The notes below the pieces were generated by a model that had not been told where the DNA came from, searched no databases, and saw only the letters and a program-made list of their open reading frames with translations. The translations under genes and the position numbers were made by a program. Positions 26,301 through 33,849 of a stretch of 43,799 nt of DNA are shown one piece after another. This stretch comes from a virus, in IMG/VR virus record IMGVR_UViG_3300025684_000022, positions 1 to 43,799 of that record; one strand, written 5' to 3'. Numbering within the stretch: the first letter of the stretch is position 1; each line of letters starts with the position of its first letter.

Positions 26301-27557
26301 AGCTATAAAGTCTATTGATTTAGCACCATCATTACTAGCATAAAAAATAGGCAATGGTGTACCATTACCGTCACAAATAGTACCACTATATCCGGCTACT
26401 CCGGCAGTAACGTTATAAACTTGATAAATTGGCCCAGTAGGACATGGTATGGTATTTACTACAACACCTAAATTGTTTATTTGAAGACTAATATTTTGAA
26501 CACTTTCATAATACCAGCCGTTCCCACCTGAAATCGGCAGTGCCAAACTAGGGTCCTGGTATAATGTAGTACCAACTATAATATCTTGTGGTTGGACTCC
26601 ATTTGTAAAGAAATTTGCCACCGGACTAGTTCCACATGCAGTAAATGGATCCCCATAAGGAGCTGAAATCTGTACTTGCACTGAAGTAACAGAACATGAT
26701 CCTATATCACTAACAATTCCACTATTAATTTTGGCATAACTATTAATATCATATAGATAATAATAACCATCGCCAGGTTGTATCGTTAAGTCAATATCTT
26801 CCCAAATCTCATCACCAATTATTAAAGTAGATGTCGAAGCGCCAGATGTAGTAAAAAATGTAGCATCTAAAATATTATTAAGACATGCATCACTAATATT
26901 AAATTGTACAGGCCCAACGTTAACACCAGTAACACTTCCACATGGGTAAATATCTTGAAGTATACCTTGCTCGTCTATTAAATATACATCCCCAACAGTA
27001 GTCTCATAAAAATAATTAGTCCCAGGTTGTTTGGGAGTTGTTTCATCCGGTAAAAATGTATCATCAATTGTTCCGGAAGAATCTAAATAGATAATATCAC
27101 CCAGCGTGGGTGTTGTTTTAGAACCACCTGCATCATCAAAATATCTTTGTATAGTACTACCACCAGTACCCGAACATGCGTCTACTTCAGTTGCACTATA
27201 AATATCAACAGTATCAAATGAAGAATATGTTGGTGATGACGATGTGCTACATGTAACCACCTCTTGGACTTCGCCATTCTCATCGACTCGTATAGTAATA
27301 CCTAAATCAGTAGTATACCAATATTGATTTACTGGGTCTTTAGGTGTAGATAAATCAGATTCAAAAACATCGGCATCCGCAAGGGCATTATCAAGATATA
27401 TTACATCACCTAAAACCGGTAATCCTGATCCACCACTCGTACTATCATCAAAATATCTTTGCCCTGTTGCTCCTCCTATAATAAGAGTACATGCAGCTGT
27501 GATATCCCCTGAAAAGGGAACAGTTGGATCATTAGTATTAAAAGTGATAATTGCCAT
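20331..27557 (-). CDS. Giant virion protein with six N-terminal Cys-bracketed repeats, 2408 aa
   Basis: The largest gene of the window. Residues 23-608 hold six related units, each opening and closing with a cysteine: C23-C103, C128-C206, C225-C288, C308-C372, C395-C485 and C512-C608. A typical unit has an aromatic FF/YF early, a GDxIYxD or similar turn, a GWYY/GYYY strand and a final IxxC. Such units, seen in surface and fibre proteins of Bacteroidota and their phages, look like small beta domains for surface binding. The rest (about 800-2408) is beta-rich with many Asn, Asp and Tyr and no recognised domain. Adsorption or baseplate-fibre function is inferred. A candidate late promoter lies 36 nt before the start. 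Confidence 0.65.
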   Translation of the reverse strand: MAIITFNTNDPTVPFSGDITAACTLIIGGATGQRYFDDSTSGGSGLPVLGDVIYLDNALADADVFESDLSTPKDPVNQYWYTTDLGITIRVDENGEVQEVVTCSTSSSPTYSSFDTVDIYSATEVDACSGTGGSTIQRYFDDAGGSKTTPTLGDIIYLDSSGTIDDTFLPDETTPKQPGTNYFYETTVGDVYLIDEQGILQDIYPCGSVTGVNVGPVQFNISDACLNNILDATFFTTSGASTSTLIIGDEIWEDIDLTIQPGDGYYYLYDINSYAKINSGIVSDIGSCSVTSVQVQISAPYGDPFTACGTSPVANFFTNGVQPQDIIVGTTLYQDPSLALPISGGNGWYYESVQNISLQINNLGVVVNTIPCPTGPIYQVYNVTAGVAGYSGTICDGNGTPLPIFYASNDGAKSIDFIADAGMPIFWDYANALSHATELNSGAAASLNTVIPGHIFLSSDAPNTSYLEWDGTVPAWGNSGQAVECVYITYEVFPILLDHALDNTATTAADFCTGTRTSSTFYYLAEAGSNKTLLDIAQEDIPIFKTYNGALDQDSSQFAAKQIYIETSTPNDGWFYFGSAIYDPRKWFGFTSAGNLHFGPFIEEGGDCEAYERPDSYPTENLESSDPFASNIFYSFYSCNPKETSAGVITWNMYVIDGAHFEGEINHISDFISNLTREGKTTYQLGESGECITYTHTIKATDIDEAALVLAQSGYTAVNKTIVQQKTAASVGIYSNNQLKAFEDCNGCGDPLADSSIYEFGDIEGDEFDPTLGVNFNTDVNYNIDNVSKPLLRTNPKLTTNIKLVADTSDKIYLESINATKGLANIEYKRNELNRNGAYSYDLADFFNSKKTPNDIVFKTKRVSSDTSVLEDYQSQLEEDYQYGATFNYSKLYDEKFRIFAPIWADLNVPKMFVIFKINNPGESTSLDNSGDDNLTRIKSILANAEIVKTFDLTNQSAIGNYIRNHVQDESFPEAPLTISFEKDEKSTYNGIDLTNGGFISKAEYLYNDFVKKDKPLIEANDFITDGFRRNSLASANILNLEFLFDDSSAADYSVNRYFGLYVNDIDSGLGEVSTSKNGRIKFKSVESYVDSNLPETGIPSYHMMNNTPTLGYVSIEDSYYKISTNRYYDESNLNLEVVDNLNEIGGKLGIKYKDKSIEAENIEGPAFDYIKFTVTDNPVVNDSIAIVNTKEEAFSFKFIKHAPNALVTITDSTGSFNIQFDTGNNIDDAANNFIAAFTVNSLSTKCTISYDSVKKEIFVSEIKSGLGNIGLHVSASNGNIIKVKNIYTSADLYNNTIFAADVNELPKGTFKGNTFSQDGEFKDVAIAMSAAINQLQGFTAKNMGADVYVSIDIPGYRLLQHTLLINKSNNHDFITAENSDTNGQLLNLDSSLVTNWSPHYFNGGASEGTSMLVKSDTISEIDINDYIATNYSNRFNKIKDVVEYVEDLSAGYHRLILSEPNSIKSGEIRLYRENKLRIGLFSAYDIYDLNFDFYDTSNSDLKELKKEEFENIEYEPYLTTKSWTDENSINYRVDYAGLAANGILSEDYELTPINYFSNLLPLLDSESILGTSANFINSEFDRLEENNLKELSLKSRVVPNINKWVLKDCDTVREQPYYLNANEAFGRTNFAPDLTVEGRDRKSFTHEWFYMDKIPNFYRYNDVSDTFSYINFIQGFDLTKEMFMDTELDYFDKFMISEGLEVSSNSSNLDDTDSTNFNMNTFIKKPLKKKYSTITNGNDISFASTFFKGIKVLFKSRKEFTNNIASEYVKNNEFNGYRFSTLVKVKQDDTISGKNEIEYEVIQNEAHKFVIFFITLNISDFWIKNSLSRKMLYELNHKMIFDNSDTYGDGQGEYIYSDANLSGSLNLLDTDFNGPGPYIVSGITHNNGTDPEFETQISTVGDDLYGRIIIEFPGTAGTWAARVSTVNSNEELVLQEVPYKIDDPSVIMPAAYLSSTLLLNADYTYEGGGVNAHSKLLEKLSIQYVSKMLNSGSSDVKYKTIKSDGTVLDNRFVINFEDGKEIIKESKLRIEEDTNKPQTFKLSSGTIGYNIVSGETYYPFLIRHSGNYTVDMRPVVTFTDLYTHFKVNRDHVSGNAVERSFEESLYKHSLNSVFEVGIARKYYNRYNRTGTTFNLGFIQDSGEHDANWGVIKNHFYHKVNDINTKGVIKLSASSDLLPLYPLISEIAIDKKDINVFRSSWDRDYYTRSLAGGKKTNVVGTFGVIEERSYLASTMMTLEDSYLLLDYTTANVNNKEELDDILRNSNNTADIMIFEDKNNIIADFYMDSVIYKKLRDSGVLSTLIEFVKPEESFGDKTTLIDDSQNYIIKNLIDVFTLDNLVLYTKAFKGKGSEFINSNSTDDLGSNGFKSDNSFTYKQHTQTPLNFRLIYNKRLGYSYDIKPMIKIKS
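20385..20394 (-). promoter_or_regulatory. Candidate internal late promoter GATATATAAT
   Basis: The minus strand reads GATATATAAT followed by AAAAG, inside the last codons of the 2408-aa gene and 55 nt before the start of the tail fibre gene. It matches ten bases of the repeated GGATATATAAT element. It could add transcription of the fibre gene; a chance match in A/T-rich coding sequence is possible. Confidence 0.35.
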
Positions 27558-27593
27558 TAGTTATTAAAATCTTTTATATAGAGGTTGTTCTCT

Positions 27594-27604
27594 ATTATAT
27601 ATCC
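27594..27604 (-). promoter_or_regulatory. Candidate late promoter GGATATATAAT
   Basis: The minus strand reads GGATATATAAT in the 54-nt gap between two large structural genes, 36 nt before the start of the 2408-aa gene. The spacing to the start codon is the same as at 13107. This is one of the few real gaps in the tail block, which supports a regulatory role. Confidence 0.6.
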
Positions 27605-27611
27605 TAGATTA

Positions 27612-30600
27612 TTATCTAACTAATTGAGCTGCTCTAATAGAATTTAAATTCTTACCTTTAGGAGAATACTTAGCAAATACTTCTAGGTCAAATGAAAATT
27701 GATTATCATATTTATCAAAAATATCTAAACCGATAGTTTTAGTATATGTTAGATTACCAAATCCAAATTTAGTAAATCCTCCAATTCTACCAAGATCTGA
27801 TTCTGAATCATTTCCATAATAATCTGTCATTCTATATTGGAATACCACATCTAACGAAAGTCCATTACTATCACCCGATAAAACTTTCTTAGTACTCTGT
27901 TTTGCGTCACCGCCTACAGATAGTGTATCTGGGTTAATTGGAGATAAGAATAAGAAAGAACCTACTGATTTACCACCTAATAAATATTGGTCATTTGCAT
28001 CAAATGACATTTTAAAAGATCTATCACCAGCGGCAATTACATTATCCATTTCCATAAAGGCTAATTGCTTTTTAGAGTTTTTAGTATCAAGCCCGATAAC
28101 ACCACTTATTAAAGATTGGTATGGAGTTATTCTTCCAGCACTCTCTAGTGTAGCAGTTATAGGCATCGTATATATTGCATTGTTAACAAGTGCTTGTAAT
28201 GATACACCCTGTTCAGTTATAGTAACTGCTTGGCTATCTACTGCAGCATTTCCATAGTCTAAGTATAAGTTTTCTAAATCTGGATGTTCTTTATGTAAAT
28301 AAATACCTGTATTATATTCAAGTGCACTAACATTGGCAAAGGTTGTTACATCAATAACACTAGGCCCAAATGACAAACTTAAGTCTGCATTTGCTCCTGG
28401 AGTACCTGCATTGCTAATACCAAATGTACCTGCCCAAATAAAGTTTGATGAGCTTGCATCGCCAGTAGTAGTCAATATAGATGGTAATGTAGTATCTTCG
28501 AAATTAGCATAACCTAAAATATATTCATAATTAGTTAAAGAACCAATACTACCGATAGTAGTATCTGCTGGTGCTGTAATATATAAAGGCTTTGTTCCAG
28601 AGATATCCATATACCTAGAGTAAATAAATTGTCCTCTTCTTTGTGCAGATTGATATGGAGCCTCATGTAATAAATCCATTGAGCTTAATTGATTAGCAGA
28701 TATATTTTGATACTGTATCGGTACTAAATCATAGTTACCCTCTGTTGTATAATAAGTATCGCTAATAATTCTATCATCTACCAACTGATTCCCTGCATCG
28801 TTTACAGGATTACCAAAGCCATTTATAGAAGCGCTACCTGCATTTGATTTATATGCTGGGAATGTTCTATCACCAGTAAGTCTAGAAATTAATTCTAATG
28901 TAGTCGCTTTTGTATTTTCAATTACTAACTTAAATGTTTTAGTAACAATATGCCCCTTCTTGACAGTTAAATCGGCAACTTCATCTGTATAATAACCTGC
29001 GAAGATTTGATTAGTAGTATCTTTATTGATATTAGTAACAGTTCCATCCTCACGTACAAGTTTAACAAATAATTCACCCTTAACAGTTTCAATATTTTCT
29101 TGCAACGCTTTAATCTGTAGTTGCAGTTCAGCTAATTTATCATATACTGATATTGGCTTTTGTTCCGGGGATAAAAATCCAGATGCTAAGTCTGTTGCAG
29201 TATGTGCATAATAATTTTCATTAGAAGTAAAAGATCCAGCAACGTGTGTATAAACACCCTGTGCATTTAATTCTTCAGTTAACCTTACCTTTGTTACCTC
29301 AGCTATATTTTGTTGAAGCAGTACATTTAGGTCTGTTGTATCAACCTCTCCGGCTGGGAAACCTATAATAACAGGTTCTGACCAATCAGAATAGATTGGG
29401 TTAGCAGGATATCCGGCTTCAGAAACTGCTTTAACTCTAATTTCAACAGATTCTCCCTGTGATATTGGTAAGTCTAACTGATTAAAGTTAACCTTCTGCC
29501 CATCCTCAACCTTAGAGTCTTGCCATCTAAATTTACCTTTAATGTCTTTAGCTCTATCTCTTACTGGAGTTTTCTTTTCATTCCAATTTGAAAAGACTGC
29601 AGTTTTTTCTCTAGATTCTTCAAAGAATTTAAGTTGATTTACTTCTGGTGCTTTACCAGAGGTAGAAATGTATCTATATTGAATAACAAATTGAACAACA
29701 TTTTGATCAATTGTTCCAGCAACTGATTTTGGAGTAGGTACCGTCCAAAAACCTCGTATTCTGTATTTAGGAGCAACATTACCAATATTTGTATCTGTAG
29801 ATAACGATTGTATTTGATTAACAATTGAACTATACAGAGATGCCTCAGATGCCCTCTGGTCAATTAGCGTTTGTAGTTCATTACTATCTTTATCTTGCTC
29901 AATCACAGAGCTATATTTCTTAGTAGCAATTTCAGATCTTTTCTTAGCAATAGTTTCATCTAATTTTTCTATTGTCTTTTCAGCTGATGTTTTAGTAGAG
30001 TTTAGCTTTTTAATTTTTAACGCGGAATCACTCTCGGTTAAATGTTTATTAATTTGAACTACTTTAAAGTTTTCTACAAGAAGTGTAGGTGAATCTGGCT
30101 GAATACCTTGTGTTGCTGGCGGGATTGCATCATCTTTAAGCGCTTTAATATATCTACCAAAATCAGCAACTTCATCTCTATAAAATTCTGAAAGTTTTAA
30201 TACAGCACCATCATCTCTAGTAATTGTTAAATCATTAGAATAAAATCCAACACCAGGTGACCAACGCTCAGCTAGCATTTTTGAAACTGGGTCAATTGCT
30301 TTAATAAAGACTAAAAGCCTTTCATTAAATCCAACATTAAGTTCAGCTTCTAGTACATTACCAACATTTTTATAAATACCAATAACATTTGCTCCAATCT
30401 TAATAGGCTCAAACCCTTCAATTAATTCTAATTCAACTTGACGAGAAGATCCATCAACTCTAGTAACTTTATACCTAGTATTTTTATATGAAGAGTTTAC
30501 CATTATCTCGTCACCAGGCTTAATAACCTCGGTGTTGGTTACATCTTTATTAGAGTCACTATAGTTTAATTGATCTAATGTATATAGTTTAATAGCCTGC

Positions 30601-31298
30601 TTCTTAGTAACTCCATCGACAATAACTTCTCTTTTAGAATTACTAATCTTAGTAACATCAAACTTTCCATAGTATCTACTATTTCTATGAGGCATATCTC
30701 GAACCTCTTCGTCTACTATGTATTTAATATTGTTATTCTCTAAGCCCGCAATTGCAGCAGTATATGAAATATTGTTCTGGTTTACAAAATTAAGATTAAA
30801 GTAATCTACAGCAATTTGATCAGTAGAGTCAAAAATAAATCTTTTAACTAAGATACGCTCAGTATCATTAGGAATTTGATTAGTAATATTAAATTTAGTT
30901 ACTAATAAAGGGTTTAAGAAATCTTCAAAAAAGTAATTAGTTTTAACACCAAATGTTAATGGCCTATTTAAAGATTCAATATTACTTGCTGGCGTTTTAA
31001 GAGACGAAGTAATTACCTTTTGGTAAGTTCCGTCCGAAAGCCTAATATTAGTATCTCCAGTTCCAAGCCCACTAATAGCTTTAAGATTAGTATCTAATCT
31101 ATCAAGTTCTCTTTTCATAAAACCAAATGAAGGCACATAAACTGTAGTAGTTGTACCGTCTGCATTTAGTATTTCTAATGGAACATTTTTCTCACTAGTA
31201 GTTACCGCTTCATTGATTCTCTCAAATGTCTTTAATGAATTAACATTAATTTCAAGAAGCTGTTTAATTGTGCTGGAAATAGAATTATTTGTATTCAT
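27612..31298 (-). CDS. Large baseplate or tail protein with coiled coil and fibronectin-like domain, 1228 aa
   Basis: Not assigned to a family. Residues about 420-498 form a strong coiled coil (KIKKLNSTKTSAEKTIEKL and on). Next, about 500-650, lies a fibronectin type III-like region with WNEKKTPVRDR, FRWQDSK and ESVEIRVKAVSEAGYP before a YSDWSEPVII strand. The C-terminal 500 residues are beta-rich with short Gly turns. This architecture, a trimer-forming coil flanked by beta domains, fits a baseplate or fibre-network protein. It ends 54 nt before the 2408-aa gene and begins just after the 646-aa gene with a one-base gap. Confidence 0.6.
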   Translation of the reverse strand: MNTNNSISSTIKQLLEINVNSLKTFERINEAVTTSEKNVPLEILNADGTTTTVYVPSFGFMKRELDRLDTNLKAISGLGTGDTNIRLSDGTYQKVITSSLKTPASNIESLNRPLTFGVKTNYFFEDFLNPLLVTKFNITNQIPNDTERILVKRFIFDSTDQIAVDYFNLNFVNQNNISYTAAIAGLENNNIKYIVDEEVRDMPHRNSRYYGKFDVTKISNSKREVIVDGVTKKQAIKLYTLDQLNYSDSNKDVTNTEVIKPGDEIMVNSSYKNTRYKVTRVDGSSRQVELELIEGFEPIKIGANVIGIYKNVGNVLEAELNVGFNERLLVFIKAIDPVSKMLAERWSPGVGFYSNDLTITRDDGAVLKLSEFYRDEVADFGRYIKALKDDAIPPATQGIQPDSPTLLVENFKVVQINKHLTESDSALKIKKLNSTKTSAEKTIEKLDETIAKKRSEIATKKYSSVIEQDKDSNELQTLIDQRASEASLYSSIVNQIQSLSTDTNIGNVAPKYRIRGFWTVPTPKSVAGTIDQNVVQFVIQYRYISTSGKAPEVNQLKFFEESREKTAVFSNWNEKKTPVRDRAKDIKGKFRWQDSKVEDGQKVNFNQLDLPISQGESVEIRVKAVSEAGYPANPIYSDWSEPVIIGFPAGEVDTTDLNVLLQQNIAEVTKVRLTEELNAQGVYTHVAGSFTSNENYYAHTATDLASGFLSPEQKPISVYDKLAELQLQIKALQENIETVKGELFVKLVREDGTVTNINKDTTNQIFAGYYTDEVADLTVKKGHIVTKTFKLVIENTKATTLELISRLTGDRTFPAYKSNAGSASINGFGNPVNDAGNQLVDDRIISDTYYTTEGNYDLVPIQYQNISANQLSSMDLLHEAPYQSAQRRGQFIYSRYMDISGTKPLYITAPADTTIGSIGSLTNYEYILGYANFEDTTLPSILTTTGDASSSNFIWAGTFGISNAGTPGANADLSLSFGPSVIDVTTFANVSALEYNTGIYLHKEHPDLENLYLDYGNAAVDSQAVTITEQGVSLQALVNNAIYTMPITATLESAGRITPYQSLISGVIGLDTKNSKKQLAFMEMDNVIAAGDRSFKMSFDANDQYLLGGKSVGSFLFLSPINPDTLSVGGDAKQSTKKVLSGDSNGLSLDVVFQYRMTDYYGNDSESDLGRIGGFTKFGFGNLTYTKTIGLDIFDKYDNQFSFDLEVFAKYSPKGKNLNSIRAAQLVR

Positions 31299-31299
31299 A

Positions 31300-33240
31300 T
31301 TATCTTAAAATATCTGCTTCAAATTTATAGTTTATTGGATCTAAACATGTAATCTCAATATACGGCTTAGCTGTAATTAGCTGGTCTGGTTCAATATGTG
31401 TAATAGTTTTAGTAAAACCACTTGTCTTACCGGTCTTAATAATAATGCTATTACCATTAATATTTATTGTATCAAATACTATTTTAAATACATGACCAAC
31501 TTGCCATGCAGTAGTACTATCATCAATGTATATATACAAATCATCATTAGGGTCAGTTGAAAAAGTTTCATAAAGACTTAACCTATTAGTAAAATCTTGA
31601 AGCCTAGTCCAAATAGCGTACCTATCTGCACCGGATCCTAATAAACCTGCGTCAAATAGAGTATTATTTGTAATTTCCGCTGCTACAGTTTCCGCAGCTA
31701 AATCCCATAAAAACTTTTGACTTGGCGCATAACCAACAACATTATTATTAATTTTAATATGCCCCGTTGCGTTTTTTGAAATAGAAGTTCCCTTACCATT
31801 AAAAATAACATCAGTATTGTATTGTAATTCTGTGGGTATTGTACCATCAATCAAAGAATTTATCTTTTCATGTGCTTTCTGTATTAATTTTAACAAAGCA
31901 TCAGAATCTTCTAACTGTATTGAGCTATTTTGAAAACTATCTTCTAACTCTCTTAATCTTTTTAAAATATCATCAGAGTCGTCACCCGACACTAATAAGT
32001 TTTCTAAAGTATCAAGTCTAGATGCAATTCTAGAATATCTAGCATTAGCATCTAATAAAACTTCTACGGCATTTTCTAATGCAGTAGTTGTATCCATAAA
32101 AAGATCCATCGAGAATGTAGTAAAGTCATTAATACTTGTTTCTACACCAACGTTATCTAGAGAGGAATTAAATTTAAGATTAAGCTTTAATGAAAAAGCA
32201 TTACCATTAAGTCCAGTAACTTCATTTGGCTTATTCTTAATTTGTTCGTTAATTTTAGAACCGATACCACCAACCGACTGGATATCATCTAGTATAAGTA
32301 TACCATATAAATTTGTCGCTCTATTTGAAGGTACTGATTCACTGTATAAGTCATAATAAACTAAAATAGCATTAAAAGTAAATTTCTGACCAGTTTTTGA
32401 GTAATCTAATAAGTTTTTAACAGAAGATGTATTTACAACTTCATGGTATGCTGTTGCATCCCATTCAATTTGAACACTATCTGTAGCGTTAACTGAAATA
32501 TCATAATAAGGTCCATCAGATAAAGTATAATTGTCAACAACAGTATTTACATCTAAGCTTGGGTCTGGGTGTGTTTGTCCAGCTCTACCCTCGATCTGAT
32601 CTGAAGCATAAAGTTTACTTGCCGTTGTATTATAATTTTCAGGACTAAAAATAACTTGCGGCGTATAACCAACCGATGTCGGCACATTAATAAACACCTC
32701 ATGATAAGTATTCCCAGCATATGCAACGTCATTTTCGGCGTCAATTGTACCTAAATACTTTACAACTCTATCATATGCTGCTGTACCAATACCATCACTA
32801 TTGACTGGTTCAGTATAACCACCTATTGTACTAGTATTAGAGTCCGCTGCATTATATCTAATTGCACCAAGGGTACTTAACCACTTAAAGAATATTTTTT
32901 CAGAGTCTGATTGCATTATGATTGGGTCATAATCATCATCCTGTAGAAGCAATTCTTCCATGTTCAATGCGTAGTTCTGAAAAGTTTGAGCAAAATCTAT
33001 ATTCGGAGCGCTAGCAACGTAATTTGCACCAGAGGCTTGCTTAAGCCCTAGTTCAAAATCGATAGTATTTGAGCCAGATACTGCTGTTGTAAAATCCGGA
33101 AGATCTATTAACGCAAAGTTACTAAACTCAAATTTAATATCTGGGTTGTTAAACGCCCTAGTCATGTCCTTCGCAGAAGACGCAAATGCATACATAGTGC
33201 CCCCTTGGGCCTGTGGTATTCTAACTAGTGGAGTTGCCAT
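31300..33240 (-). CDS. Baseplate or tail structural protein, 646 aa
   Basis: Family not recognised. The first ~390 residues are mixed beta/alpha (MATPLVRIPQAQGGTMYAF at the start). Residues about 400-466 are a coiled coil (SRLDTLENL, then ILKRLRELEDSF and KLIQKAHEKI). The C-terminus is a smaller beta domain rich in Ile, Thr and Asp. It lies in line with wedge and fibre genes, 1 nt from the 1228-aa gene. Position matches the gp8-gp10 part of the T4 baseplate order, but there is no sequence motif to decide. Confidence 0.55.
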   Translation of the reverse strand: MATPLVRIPQAQGGTMYAFASSAKDMTRAFNNPDIKFEFSNFALIDLPDFTTAVSGSNTIDFELGLKQASGANYVASAPNIDFAQTFQNYALNMEELLLQDDDYDPIIMQSDSEKIFFKWLSTLGAIRYNAADSNTSTIGGYTEPVNSDGIGTAAYDRVVKYLGTIDAENDVAYAGNTYHEVFINVPTSVGYTPQVIFSPENYNTTASKLYASDQIEGRAGQTHPDPSLDVNTVVDNYTLSDGPYYDISVNATDSVQIEWDATAYHEVVNTSSVKNLLDYSKTGQKFTFNAILVYYDLYSESVPSNRATNLYGILILDDIQSVGGIGSKINEQIKNKPNEVTGLNGNAFSLKLNLKFNSSLDNVGVETSINDFTTFSMDLFMDTTTALENAVEVLLDANARYSRIASRLDTLENLLVSGDDSDDILKRLRELEDSFQNSSIQLEDSDALLKLIQKAHEKINSLIDGTIPTELQYNTDVIFNGKGTSISKNATGHIKINNNVVGYAPSQKFLWDLAAETVAAEITNNTLFDAGLLGSGADRYAIWTRLQDFTNRLSLYETFSTDPNDDLYIYIDDSTTAWQVGHVFKIVFDTININGNSIIIKTGKTSGFTKTITHIEPDQLITAKPYIEITCLDPINYKFEADILR

Positions 33241-33263
33241 TTATTAATTTGTTTATTTATTTA

Positions 33264-33839
33264 TTAAGCTATTGTTGCACCATAAGAGCTAATAACAAAC
33301 CATCTGTTATTAAAACATCTTAAAGTTACAGAAGCATTTACTAAAGGTGCTCCTTGTAGTACTATGCTAGTTACACCTAAGTCAACAGCAGCAGCAGCTT
33401 GAACATTGATATCACTTGCATTTCTACTAATAATAGTTACCTCTTGACCTTCTGCCGCGGCAGGAAGTGTAAATGTACTTGAAACAAAATATGTACTTGC
33501 TTCAATTGATACTGGGCTATTATTAGTAGTCGGTGTATCATATGATCCAACTATTCCTGTTTTAATTAATTTGCCACCAATCTTAAGAGCGCCATTAAAT
33601 GTAGAATCTACTTCAAATGCAGCTTCAGTTGTATTGATAGAAGCAATAGAGCTACCACCAGATGTTAATAGAAGCGCTCCAGCAGAAACACTAGCAACGT
33701 TAGTAAGAGTTGCTGTAGTTGGATCTAATAAAGCTGTGATTGAAGAAAGTTCATCATTTAATAACTCAAAGTTACTATTGATAACTGGTCTCGACGAAGA
33801 AACTGAATCAGTTCCTAAAATTTCAGTAATGTTTGCCAT
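33264..33839 (-). CDS. Short fibre-like virion protein, 191 aa
   Basis: The N-terminus (MANITEILGTDSVSSSRPVINSNFELL) shares the ILxxDS...INxNFxxL pattern with the 735-aa tail fibre, suggesting a common attachment point. The rest is Ala/Ser/Thr/Val-rich with short strands and a C-terminal FNNRWFVISSYGA strand typical of trimeric fibre tips or decoration domains. The length and composition fit a small trimeric fibre or whisker component. Direct evidence for its place in the virion is lacking. Confidence 0.6.
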   Translation of the reverse strand: MANITEILGTDSVSSSRPVINSNFELLNDELSSITALLDPTTATLTNVASVSAGALLLTSGGSSIASINTTEAAFEVDSTFNGALKIGGKLIKTGIVGSYDTPTTNNSPVSIEASTYFVSSTFTLPAAAEGQEVTIISRNASDINVQAAAAVDLGVTSIVLQGAPLVNASVTLRCFNNRWFVISSYGATIA

Positions 33840-33849
33840 TTTAAATTTT

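Noticed and set aside
27612-31298. Capsid-targeting-like stretch LKTFERINE/A near residue 22 of the 1228-aa protein
   Set aside because: It is not at the N-terminus and the gene sits inside the baseplate block with tail-type architecture, so a chance resemblance is more likely than head targeting.
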